Below, piece by piece: positions 12,818 through 23,090 of a DNA stretch of 64,000 bases. The translations under genes were made by a program, and so were the position numbers. How positions within the stretch are numbered: the stretch's first letter is position 1; each line of letters begins with the position of its first letter. This DNA comes from Nilaparvata lugens (taxonomy: Eukaryota; Arthropoda; Insecta; Hemiptera; Delphacidae): positions 14,568,783 through 14,632,782 of the forward strand of contig NC_052506.1 of NCBI RefSeq assembly GCF_014356525.2, in the 5' to 3' direction. A model generated the notes under the pieces. The model made no database searches. It was given only the letters and a program-made list of their open reading frames with translations, and had not been told where the DNA came from.

Positions 12818-13747
12818 CAAGGTGCGCCAGAAAAACTTACTTATTTGAAAAAAAATCCTGTACGTTGAAGTGGTCGTGTAGAGGGGTAGGAGGGGGTGCA
12901 TCTGGAGGGGGAAGTTCTCAAATTTATCCTCCCTCAAGTAAATTAGCCATCATGCTCTGGTCTAGAGAGCAGTGGGCTTTCGCAGTTGAGAGCTCCTTTT
13001 CTAATGGTCGATCACCTTCCGCACTCGATTTGAAATTTCTCCCCACAGGCTCGTTCCTGGCTATAATTCGATTCTGCCGTGGGATAACTCATTTCAGGAG
13101 TGTGGAAGTGTCGCTAAACCCAGAAATGGACTTCAACGAACCATCAGAACTCCAGAAAATATCGAAAGAGTGAGGCAGTCAGTTGATTGTTCTCCAAGGC
13201 GTTCGGCTCGCAAACACGCAGCTGTGCTGCTATGGCAATTTCTGATTCCACTGTTAGACGATTTTCCATGAAGATCTTCAACTTCATCCCTATAAATAAA
13301 TTCGATGTTGTTCAAGAATTGACTGAACGCGATTTTGTTGCCCGTCAAAATGCATGTGATATGCTGATTGACAATCTGCCTGAAGACGCGGTCATTTTTT
13401 TAGTGACAAGGCTCATTTCCACATGCGATCCGTCAATGCGATTTTTTATGGGGTTATTTGAAATCTCTGGTTTATGTTGATCGACCAAGGACCATAGCAC
13501 ACCTCAAGAACAACATTCGCGACGCCATTTCCAATATACCGATTGATATACAGCAACGAAATTTCAAAAATCGACCTCATCAGTGTATGCGCAATGGGGG
13601 TCGCCATTGGTCTGATCTCATTTTCAAGTCTGCATGGGAAAAAAATTGAAATATTGTATTCCCATTAAAAAAAAGATTAAAACAATATCTGAAGTACTTT
13701 TGTTTTTATTGACCTTTCAAATAAGTAAGTTTCTGTGGCGCACTTTG
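12818..13747 (+). mobile_element. Tc1/mariner-superfamily transposon, internally deleted
   Basis: 33-bp terminal inverted repeats (12818-12850 and 13715-13747) begin CAAGGTGCGCCAGAAAAACT and CAAAGTGCGCCACAGAAACT, flanked by TA on both sides (12816-12817, 13748-13749). The plus-strand interior carries broken pieces of an IS630/Tc1-like transposase: LWSREQWAFAVES, an HTH part RVRQSV...SARKHAA, VVQELTERDFVARQNACDML, the first acidic motif (SDKAHFH, Asp codon 13405-13407) and VDRPRTIAHLKNNIRDAI. About 13441 the frame jumps from just after the first Asp to the region past the third, so the central catalytic part is deleted. Confidence 0.88.
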
Positions 13748-13875
13748 TACTTTCTCAAAACTTTTCCTATCATTTACACCGACTACAACGTGAATCCTAT
13801 GTTATAGTATTGAGTAACATGAATAAATTTAAGGCAGTGTTTTAGTAAATAATTTTATCAAAACCACACAGATAT

Positions 13876-14228
13876 GTAGTGAGGTCTACGCAGTGTTTAA
13901 CATTGATATTGCTATTCTTGTCTATCATTCGTCAAAGCAGAGCTATCCTTTTCTAGCTCTGCAACGTTGCGAGATCGTTATTAACAATGTATAAATATTA
14001 TTAATTAACAAAATATTTGATCTTAGCTTTGAAGATTCATTATTCTATCATTGAAGAGAATATTTTCTTGACGAATAAAATATAATTGATTATGTCAAAC
14101 GAGAATGAACAGTTGATATTACATCAGATATACCGGTTTCAGTTAACATTTATCAGACAGCAAGGCAGAGAATCAGCAACGTTGTTCTCCTATCTTTCTC
14201 CACAGCCATTATAACGTAGACCTCACTA
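13876..14228. mobile_element. MITE, AGTGAGGTCYACG family, copy 1
   Basis: Inverted ends TAGTGAGGTCTACG and CGTAGACCTCACTA, with the subterminal CATTATAACG next to the right end. The interior shares aatattattaattaacaaaatatt and acgttgttctcctatctttc with the copies at 20610 and 60896. TA at both borders suggests a TA target site, as in Tc1/mariner MITEs. Confidence 0.8.
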
Positions 14229-14401
14229 TTATCCATGGATTTTCCTTGCCAGCAGGAGAAGTCTTGACTTAAATAAATTGATATATTGTGGTAATGATCT
14301 CCAAGGATTCATGTAAAACATCATCAGGCAGTGTTTTGTAAATACTTTTATCAACATTGTCGTTGGGTATACCCTGCCAGCAAAATGTCTCTTTAAATTA
14401 A

Positions 14402-15026
14402 GGCTGTGCAAAGGCAGAAAATAACTTTCTACTCGTGATATTTTTCAAAGTTTTTCGATTTGTTTATCATCAAGCTATCAAAATGAAAAAGTTTTCTCAG
14501 AAAAACATTTTTTTCAATCATTACTTTTTGAGATATGAGCGCCTAAAGATTAAATTTTCGGGACAGAACATTTCAAATTCTGTAAGAGATAAATCCATGA
14601 GATTTAGAGGATAGATTCTTCATTATATTGTTGATCTAGTAAAACAAAAATTTTCTGAAAATATCAATTATAAAGATAGTTATTCAATTTACTACAAATA
14701 ATCAAAAATAACTTTTAGTTGAGTTATTTTTGGTAAATTGAATAACTTTTTCAAAAATTGATACTTTCAGAAAATTTTTGTTTTACTAGATCAATAATAC
14801 CATGAAGAATCCATCCAAGAGATCTCATGGATTATATCTTACCGAATTTCAAATTTTCTGTCCCAAAAATTAAAACTTCAGGCGCTCATATCGCAAAAAG
14901 TAATGATCGAAAAAAAAAATGTTTTCCTGAGAAAACTTTTTCATTTTGATAGCTTGATGATATACAGATTGGAGAACTTTGAAAAATATCACGAGTAGCA
15001 TGCTTATTTTTAGCCTTTGCACAGCC
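14402..15026. mobile_element. Foldback MITE with TTAA target sites
   Basis: A 625-bp element that is almost entirely two inverted arms (about 14402-14700 and 14735-15026). It is bounded by TTAA at 14398-14401 and 15027-15030, and its ends read GGCTGTGCAAAGGC. TTAA duplications point to piggyBac-type mobilisation (inference). It lies 42 bp past the stop codon of the secreted-protein gene, thus in its 3' UTR or just beyond. Confidence 0.85.
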
Positions 15027-15068
15027 TTAATAAACTTATTTACAATAGATTAATGTGAGAGAGTGGGT

Positions 15069-15308
15069 CTATATTCGGTAGGCGGAGCCATCATAAGCGG
15101 GCCGAATAGCGGCCAGTTCGGCGGCTGTTCTGCGTCGTGGTCGTGGCGTCGTGCGACGCAGGTCGATGTATTGGACGGTTGTCGACGTCCTGCGTCGGTT
15201 CTCCTGGTACTGGCTGTATTGCTGCTCTGCTCGGCGTCGCACCTCCTGAACGACCGGTCGCGAGTTCTTGATCAACTGACCGACCGCATTCAACGTCGAA
15301 ATCGGAAT
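15069..15308 (-). CDS. Secreted-protein gene, last coding exon
   Basis: Acceptor ggaacattgcag|ATTCCG, then 79 codons and TAG at 15071-15069. Encodes IPISTLNAVGQLIKNSRPVV and an Arg-rich tail ending AYDGSAYRI. Codons are strongly G/C-ending, unlike the surroundings, which supports selection on coding. The antisense plus-strand frame (15063-15359) is a shadow. Confidence 0.8.
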   Translation of the reverse strand: MPISTLNAVGQLIKNSRPVVQEVRRRAEQQYSQYQENRRRTSTTVQYIDLRRTTPRPRRRTAAELAAIRPAYDGSAYRI

Positions 15309-18300
15309 CTGCAATGTTCCAAGCATCAATCTTTTCTCAACAGGCTAGCATTTTCATAGTATAGGTTTATTGATCAATTGAGATAATTATAGCAGAATTA
15401 AAACAACATCTAACTTGTTTTAAGGGATATGCGGAGCAGAGAAATGGGTGGAAATGGAGAACCAGATCAGCCAATTACAGTGATGAATACAGTCATAGTA
15501 AGAAGCGCGTTCACCAATTTGACGATCAAGCTCAGTAGAAGCAGTGCGTTCAGAAAAATAGGTATGCTTATCATGAGGTCTTGAACACTCACTAAAGACT
15601 GAAGACTAAAGACTATGCTTCAACACGGTAACATCGCCGCCGCTGTATCACTACTTTTCTCTGCTCCGCATATCCCTCCAAGTAAGAAGGAGTTTGAATT
15701 CGACCATAGTGGACTAATTTTTTATTCTTTTTTCAAGGTTTATTATTTATAACTTAATAAGTTTACATTAGTAGATATAGATATGTGTTGGGATTTCATA
15801 CTCTTCATGATAAAGTAAGTAAATTGGTATGGTTTTTTGATGTTGGCGAGTCCCTTGCGGGAAGGTCTCACCTTGCCTGAATATATCATTAAAGTATTTG
15901 TACTGGGATGAAATATCAATAGATGGATGGAATGATTGGTCTGCCACTGTAACTGTAGTGGGAAATAGTATTTTAAAAGGGAACGTGCCATCTCTACATT
16001 TCCTGAAAGCCGCTAAAATCCAGGAAGAAAATAAGTATATATCATTATTGGTAATCCATGCGAATGTCGTCAACCATGATCAACATTGATTGAATTATGG
16101 ATCATTGAAATATTGCTCCGATGTCTACTTTATATCTTAGGTATACTTTGAATATTGATGGATGTCTAAAACTTTAACTAGTAGTTCTGTGAACAGTAGA
16201 CCTCACGCAGTTTTCTCATCCACAAGTATCAGATGTCACCTGTTCTAGTTGATTCAGTTGAATCACAATTCACAGTTGAATCATAAATTTACTCTTAAAG
16301 ATGTTATTTGTTCTCTCCAAGACCAAAAACTCACTTATTTTATTAAACTCAGTTCAAGTTTGAATTTGTATCCCTTAACATGATGATTTATCCAGTTTCG
16401 TGATAAATCTTTCCATCTAATAAAAATATTTCTCAACTATTTAAAAAAAAATTTTTTTCAACCAAGAATTTTTTTCGGCATTATTCAGTTCATTTAATCA
16501 TTTTTCCATTTCATTTTCAGTAACCTATTAAATTTGTTTTTCAAATGTGAGAATGTTGATACTGATGGGCACGCATCATAAAAAGTATTGAAACCCTACC
16601 TTAAAGAAATGGACACGGCCAGACATCAGTGTAATGCATGCAATGAATAATCACTTGTCAGCTGATTGATTATGAATAATTCTATAATCTGATTGATCCT
16701 ATCTTCAAAGTAGACTATATATATAATACTAGCCGTCAGGCTCGCTTCGCTCGCCATATCCGTCTAGCCAGGGGGCTCCGCCCCCTGGACCCCCGACTGG
16801 ATCGTCCAAGAATGAGATCAGCAGGCTCGCTTCGCTCGCCTGCATTTTTCATTTGGGCATTTTTATCATATGTTAGGACAATCCAGTCGGGGGTCCAGAC
16901 TAAACGTCTGGCCAAACGGATATGGCGAGCGAAGCGAGCCTGACGGCTAGTAATATAATATTCCCAGGATTGAAGTAGCAGTGCCCAATCAATTTTTCCG
17001 CGATAAATGCATTTAAATCTTCAACTTGGTGCCAATCTAACAAAATTATTAATTTAGTTACCATTTAACAACTGTTTCGAAAAGGTACTCTCCATAGAAT
17101 AAAGTTCTAGTCTATATTAACATATGGTATGGACAAAGTCAACTCAACTTAATGCCAACCTGACAAACTTATTAATTTAGTTGCCAGTTAACAACTGTTT
17201 CGAAGAGGTACTCTATCTAGATTATAGTTCTATAGTAACATATGATATGGAAATTTCAATTATAATATTATTATTAAGAGATTGGGAGAAGAAGAATATA
17301 CATGCTAAAAGACGAACTTTAAACCCTTAAAAACAACCCTTAGGGTTAAAATATTTCCAAAAGATTTCTTAGTGCGCCTCTAAAGGGCCAACTGAACATA
17401 CCTACCAAATTTGAACGTTTTTGGTCCGGTAGATTTTTAGTTATGCGAGTGAGTGAGTGAGTGAGTGAGTGAGTGAGTGAGTGAGTCAGTCAGTCAGTGA
17501 GTGAGTGCCATTTCGCTTTTATATATATAGATAGTGATATCAGAGTATGGAGGAATTCATCTTCTTTTCATTTTCATATTATCCTTGAAATGCAACATTT
17601 CAAAAAACCTTGTATATATATCGACGCGCAGTTGAAAAAGGAATATTTCTGCCAAATATCATCGAATTCTATCAACACGTTTGGCCGTAATCGCTTTACA
17701 TATGGACAGACAAAAGCAAATCGAGTTGAAACATAGACCTCACTAAGTTCGGTCAATAATTCTCTAAGAAAAACAGTTTCGCGAATCTCAGTAATAAGAT
17801 CTGCCATATATGGATCAAACTTTTCACATTACTTCTAGCAAAGAGGATATAATACCCGATAGCTTACTCTATAAAGTTCTAGCGAGAGGCATAATGACTC
17901 TGCTTCTAGCACGTGAAAATTGGTTTCAAGTAGCGTGTTTAATGCTGATTGAATTGGTTTTCCAACTGAAAGTTTATGTACATACCAAAAAAGTTTAAAG
18001 GTTCATAAACGACTTCACAAATTAGATAAAATATTGTCGTAAAAATGAACTGACGGATTTCCGAGTAATAGCTTTCATTAAGACAGTAAGCTTAATGTAG
18101 TTGAACGTTGAATATAGCGTTGCCGTCGGTTATGATACGAACCAAATGAAGTAATGATACGGTATCATTCTATAAGAAACAGAGGACAGAATGCATATCC
18201 TGGATTTGGATTCTGAACTGAGACCTCTAGGGCAAAAACACACGAGGCGATTTTTCAGATAAGTTGGTATGGCACGACAGGACAGGAAGATCTCCTATCA

Positions 18301-20376
18301 AGAATCAGCCAATCGGAGAGCTTCTTGTAATGCCATGCCGACTCGTCTGGAAAAACACCTCGTGTGTGCTTCGGCCCGAACTAACGAATCATCGATCATA
18401 ATTTCTGGAGAACTACTACGTGTGGATTTCAATGAAACTTGAAATATACCTCCCTATAGGTCAAATTGCTTTCTAAGAAATATTTTGGCAATAGTTTAAC
18501 CTGATTTCAAAGGTGTGAATTTTTGCTTTCAGCAAGTATTCAAATTCTTATAATGCTTGTTCTTGTGTAGTAATGATAATGTTTGATCAATTTACTGTAC
18601 CTGGAAAGTTTTTGGTAGGCTCCAAACCATCGGAAAATCACATGATTCATAGAATTTATTTAGGAAATAGAAGAGTAACAATAAAATAGCCTATTGATCA
18701 TCAGAGCATGCACGACACTTTTCATCAAGCAGAGAACTTTCAGAAATTTCAAATTTTAAATCTTAGCAATACTTACATTGAATACGCTGTCAATGAACGC
18801 ATTTCCCACGTCATTGTTGGTATAAGATTGTCGTTTCATTCTACTTGGATGCTTTTCTTCCGTCTGCAACACAAAATTTAATTATTAACGAATTATCTCA
18901 TCAATTTTCATTTTACAATTAGTATTCAAACGAAGCTACAGCATACCAACTTCAATAAAATTATTACATGTTCAGAATTCAAAGAAACTTGACGAAATAG
19001 GTCTTCTGTGGGGGTTTTCTATCACATGATAGTGATATTAATTTCTAGATTCTACAGACATAATACGAATGACAATAAACTTTTATCTGAAGGCAAACTA
19101 GATCATTGCTATTCGGAATCGATAAGCCCCTTATTTTCAAGGATAGGCAACACGCGTTGCATGCATGCGATCAGTTATACGGGTGTGAGTATTGAGGGAT
19201 TGCCGTGATTTGATAATGCAATCAACTTAAGTAATAATAAATAATACTATATTCTTAAAAACATGATTTTATAATTCTCTCTCTCGGAAATTAAGCTTAA
19301 TCAATACAATGCTCAGATTTCGGAATATTTCTTCATCCAAGCAGTAAAGCCCTGCACACACAGACATCGATTTTTGTTCGTACGATATTTTGTCGTCCTT
19401 ATGAATTCTATGAGATTAACCGGAATTTGACAAACATAATCTGATTAAAATCATCTGTTTAATCCAATAGAATTTATAAGGACGGCATAATATCGTACTA
19501 CGAACAAAAATCGATGTGTGTGTAGCCCGAAATAGGAAATGTGTTGCCCTAAGCCAGAAATAATGTGTTCAAGATATTTGAGATATTCCATCTCATAGGA
19601 TACCAATACTCACTCTTTTCCTATTTAACGGGTAGTAAAATCATGATGACTTGTTGAAAATCACTTAAAACATTGTTCTCTAAAATTTTCTAATTTTCAA
19701 ACAATTTTTCAAGCTTTCTCACTGAAATAAACATTTTTTTCACATAGAATCTTGAAAACATACTCCTTTTGATGCTCAAGTGCGCTTAATCTACCACAGT
19801 TTTTGGTGTCCGATTCACAATTCTAGGCCATAGTGGATTCAATACTTCGACTTTTCACTTGAGGAAATAGTTTTTTTCATTGCATAGAGTTCAAGACATA
19901 GATATAGTAAATTTAATGACGAAAGAAATTATCAATTATTTTAGACAACATGTAACAGCTAATAGTCTAATAGCTCTACTTTTCTTTTCTTAAGGTTTTT
20001 TCTCTCCCTACTCCTTTCCGTCTTCCCCATCCATGTCAATTCCTTCTTCTTCCTCTTCTCCTTATTCTTTCTTCCGGAAACTTTCATACCGGTACTTTAG
20101 ACTTGATATTTCCAACTGAACAGTATTTTAACTGTTCCGAAAAATTGAGTCTATGAAGTTGTTTAGCTATTGAAAAATAGGGGTTTTAACATTACTGAAA
20201 TGACAATATAACATATACGATAAACAACATTTACACTAGTCAGAATAAATTATGGAGTACCAAGATAAAATTGAATTATGGTTACTCTAACTTACCATTT
20301 CAGTCGAATGCGAAGCCTGTGAGAAAACGGCTAGTAGAAAGAGGATAGCACAAACATTGGGGATAATCATATTCCT
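15069..20376 (-). CDS. Small secreted (prepro-)protein, 133 aa, three exons, family not recognised
   Basis: Three minus-strand exons with good GT-AG borders, all phase 0, join into 133 residues. Residues 1-22 form a signal peptide (polar start MIIPN, then a hydrophobic core AILFLLAVF and a likely cut near SQA-SHS). Residues 35-36 are a Lys-Arg pair after a short acidic/basic lead (TEEKHPSRMKR), a possible furin or prohormone cut that would expose Gln37. Then comes an amphipathic part (DVGNAFIDSVFNIPISTL) and a C-terminal half very rich in Arg, with RRR at 78-80, 92-94 and 112-114. There are no cysteines after the signal peptide, so no disulfide scaffold. The last exon is GC-rich against AT-rich surroundings. 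It could be a peptide precursor, an antimicrobial-like basic protein or a structural secreted protein; I cannot tell which. Confidence 0.75.
15423..15677. mobile_element. Short MITE with 20-bp inverted ends, in the intron of the secreted-protein gene
   Basis: Ends AGGGATATGCGGAGCAGAGA and its inverse at 15658-15677. The interior is unique in this window. It lies about 115 bp from the acceptor of the last coding exon. Confidence 0.75.
16727..16952. mobile_element. Foldback hairpin element with GGCTCGCTTCGCTCGCC arms (nested)
   Basis: Both ends read TACTAGCCGTCAGGCTCGCT when taken inward, with arms of at least 37 bp matching perfectly and a second matched block GGACCCCCGACTGGAT. The interior repeats CAGGCTCGCTTCGCTCGCCT once more. 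GC-rich arms stand out from the AT-rich host. Confidence 0.82.
17022..17255. repeat. Two-copy tandem repeat, period about 124 bp
   Basis: Units share tgccaa-ct-acaaa, ttattaatttagtt, ttaacaactgtttcgaa, aggtactct and aacatatg-tatgga. Located inside the expanded 16179-17750 repeat. Confidence 0.7.
17446..17507. repeat. (GTGA)n microsatellite with GTCA variants
   Basis: About 62 bp of GAGT/GTGA units with a central run of CAGT units. It is preceded by a conserved-looking block (accaaatttgaacgtttttg) and followed by catttcgcttttatatatat, so it is probably part of a mobile-element terminus and not a free microsatellite. Confidence 0.85.
18229..18377. mobile_element. Short hAT-like MITE
   Basis: Inverted ends GGGCAAAAACACACGAGGCG and GGGCCGAAGCACACACGAGG, with inner arms tggtatggca / tgccatgcc. 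About 150 bp, in an intron of the secreted-protein gene. Confidence 0.7.
18777..18863 (-). CDS. Secreted-protein gene, middle exon with Lys-Arg site
   Basis: 87 bp, 29 codons, phase 0 on both sides. Borders are gtgttgcag|ACGGAA and ttcaat|gtaagt. Encodes TEEKHPSRMKRQS and then TNNDVGNAFIDSVFN. Well-formed splice sites and an unbroken frame shared with both neighbours support a real exon. Confidence 0.75.
19349..19530. mobile_element. Foldback MITE with ATCGATTTTTGTTCGT arms
   Basis: Two arms of about 60 bp, each with ACACACA-ATCGATTTTTGT, then tacgatatt and gtccttat-aattctat, in inverted orientation around a 55-bp spacer. Located in an intron of the secreted-protein gene. Confidence 0.75.
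20296..20376 (-). CDS. Secreted-protein gene, exon with start codon and signal peptide
   Basis: The ATG is at 20370-20368 and coding runs to 20296, followed by donor gaaatg|gtaagt. An acceptor ttcatttttcag at 20377-20388 puts six 5' UTR bases before the ATG, so an upstream non-coding exon is expected. Encodes 25 residues with hydrophobic core AILFLLAVF. Confidence 0.75.
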
Positions 20377-20609
20377 CTGAAAAATGAAACAGAATGCAAT
20401 TATTAAGCAACTCAAAACCCTGGTATGGATCTCTTCCTTATGATTATTCCTGATGATCCAATATCCACCATGAATAATATTTATTAAACCAAAGCTACGA
20501 ATAAGACCACATTATGAATCCAAAGTTTAATGCTGTAAATCACACCGTAGACTGCTACTGCAAATATTGACTACTATTGATTACACAAATATTGACTACT
20601 GTACAACTA

Positions 20610-20982
20610 CAGTGATGTCCACGTTATAATGGCAGTGTTTAATTAGCAATCGTATTGCTTTCCTTGTCTACTATTAAACAAAGCGGATAGCGTATCTCTT
20701 TTCCACTTTGCTCTATTGCCAGATTGGTTTTTAACAATGTAGAAATATGATTAATTAACAAAATATTCAATCTTGATTATGAAAAATCATCATGAGAACA
20801 TTGAAAAATATAATTTCTTGCTTCATAAAATATTATTGATTATTTTAAACGAGAATGAACAGTTAATAGTAAATCAATAAACCGATATCAGTTACACTTC
20901 ATAGAAGGCATTAACAAAGACAGAGGATCGGCAACGTTGTTCTCCTATCTTTCTCCACTCCATTATAACGTGGAGCTCACTA
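20610..20982. mobile_element. MITE, AGTGAGGTCYACG family, copy 2
   Basis: Ends CAGTGATGTCCACGTTATAA and, inverted, TAGTGAGCTCCACGTTATAA. Shares ggcagtg, ttaattaacaaaatatt and acgttgttctcctatctttc with copies 1 and 3. Lies just upstream of the start-codon exon of the secreted-protein gene. Confidence 0.82.
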
Positions 20983-22186
20983 TAGAAGAATTTTTCCATC
21001 AATATTAATTTATTTCACGTTTTTTTATTATTATTCCATATCGCTCCATGTTCATACATCTTATTAAATTATCATTTCACACTACTTCTATTAGGAAGCA
21101 GTAGTTAGCACTTCTCTATAGACCAGACGTTCAAATTGGTATATTATTATAAAGGTGCATTAGCACTTTCATAGATCAGGAGTCCAAACTATATAGTATA
21201 CCTCATGTTAGATAATTCTATAGATGTATGAATAAAATGGTAAGTTGATATTATTCTGTATGTTGACAACCTGTCCACTTGACTCGAACTACCCTCCCCC
21301 CGGGATTCATAAAGAGTGAAGACGTTGTCTTATAAACAAAATGTACCATCAACGAACACCTAAAAGGAATTCCATCAATCTAGGAATGAAACTCAGGTTT
21401 ATGATAATAAACCTTTGTGATAGCTAAACAAGATGCTAGGTCAAATGGTGCAACTACTTGGCACCATGGTTAAAATAATTAATGTACCCTACTGTTATTC
21501 ACTTCAAAAATTAACCACCAGCACACTACTTTCTCCGATTGAAAAATATTCTAAGCTGTACCTACTAAGTGTAGAATACAAGTTTGTACTTGAAATAAAA
21601 ATAGACATATGCATGAACTCCCAGCAATAGGTTATACTTCCGTAACCAGAATTATGTAAGGCTTACAACTTACATTATGCATTTCAAGAATTGAAACTCT
21701 GATAAGTAGGCTAATATGAATTTTAAGAATATTTGTGATGAAGGAAAGCCTATTAAACATTCAACTAGATCCCTAAGGGAAACTCCCTATAATAAGTAGA
21801 TAGAGGAAAGGAACGTAAACCTTATTGTTTGTTGCTAGTAAATTTATTTTAAGAGGAGTGGAAAGCTTCGCAGTTCAATTGAATTGATAATGTGGAGACA
21901 GGCATAAGTGAGTTGAGAATCTAAGATTGTGTTAATCGATATAATACAAAGAATTGAGTGGACGTCCTTAAAAGATTATACAACTCCATTAAATGTAAAA
22001 AATAAACATATCATGATAATGAAGATTCACCACAGCAATGACAAAAAGTGTGCTATCTGCTTTCGGCTTTCAATAAACATTGTAACAAGATATCAAGCAT
22101 TGAATTATTTCACTTTCGTAAAATAGGTACTGATGAAAAAGTGTGGATTAATAATTAACGATAATAAATTATAAAACAATAGCAAT

Positions 22187-22650
22187 GATCGTACTACCTT
22201 CGTAGCGGGTGGACACCACAACAAACACTTGAGCGAAGTGCACCACTTGAGAGCAGAGTGAGAGAAGCAAATAAACTGGCACTGATAAGTTTTGCAACAT
22301 TCATAACCCACTCTCATCTCGGCCACTCATGAATGAAAATGGACATGTTTCGTAACACTAAACGATTCGATCAAACTCAATCTCCCTGCAAAAGTTGTGT
22401 TCAGGGGATAATGGATGCTGATGATACCAAACGTAACGTTGATCACACAGTTATCTTATTGTTCAGACATTGAGAGGGTGATTGATAACGTGATTTAATA
22501 TCAGAATTGTGTTGAATCTTCCTACAAACCTGTTGCAAATTAAGTTGGTGGTTGTCGACCGGCTTTCACTGCCTGAACGCCTCCTCTCAGGATCAAGTCC
22601 CTTCAAGTTGGAGCTTATCTGCGGCAGTAACCGAGTTTCTTGACTAAAAC
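22187..22650 (-). other. Candidate 5' non-coding exon(s) of the secreted-protein gene
   Basis: Two minus-strand segments end at donor-like sites: gctacgaag|gtagta near 22196 and tgcaacag|gtttgt near 22531. Both are richer in GC than their flanks and lie upstream of the acceptor at 20377. They fit as alternative or serial 5' UTR exons, but no protein evidence supports them. Confidence 0.25.
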
Positions 22651-22849
22651 AACATCTCACGCATTATTTCATAATCGTTAATGAAGAAAGAACCCAAGTG
22701 ACCTACTATTTATTCTCCCACCTAATTGTTGGAGTAGCCTCCGTTTATGTTTTTTTATTGGCACACACGTGATAAGCAAAAACACTGGTGCGTGCAATAA
22801 AATTCCACAATTACAATTTCGGGTACATCCGTTGTTTGATTATAGCATT

Positions 22850-23090
22850 GACAGTAGGCTGCAGAAGAACGATGCATGGAAATCCATTGTATCAAAACCA
22901 AGTCCCTGGAATAAGCTGGTCATGGCCGGTCTTTGATCCTGCTCTTGGCTGTGACTGTTGAGCTTCAAACACATTATGAAAAATTAATTTTTCAGCCCCC
23001 CAGGAATATCATATCAAACTTCAGAAGTTGTAAATGTTTTATTGATGTATTTTTTTGATGGAAATAAATTGAATTGAATTGAATTGTCTT
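22850..23090 (+). mobile_element. LINE 3' tail, (GAATT)n type
   Basis: Ends with gatggaaataaattgaattg and further gaattg units, the same tail type as the intact copy ending at 45286. It is preceded by GC-richer 3' UTR-like sequence. No ORF remains. Confidence 0.5.

Larger units (their letters stand above)
16179..17750. mobile_element. TAGACCTCAC-ended repeat family, copy 1, expanded by nested insertions
   Basis: Left end actagtagttctgtgaacag followed by TAGACCTCACGCAG. Right end ...acatagacctcactaagttcggtcaat. The inner blocks atcacttgtcagctgatt, tattatccttgaaatgcaa and tatcgacgcgca match the compact copy at 42312-42720. This copy is about 1.17 kb longer because of insertions between about 16700 and 17530. 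Both ends carry TAGACCTCAC in the same direction, unlike a TIR element; a Helitron-like origin is possible but unproven. Confidence 0.65.

Noticed and set aside
15063..15359. 98-codon plus-strand open frame
   Set aside because: It is antisense to the last coding exon of the secreted-protein gene, and its openness follows from that exon's GC-rich codons.
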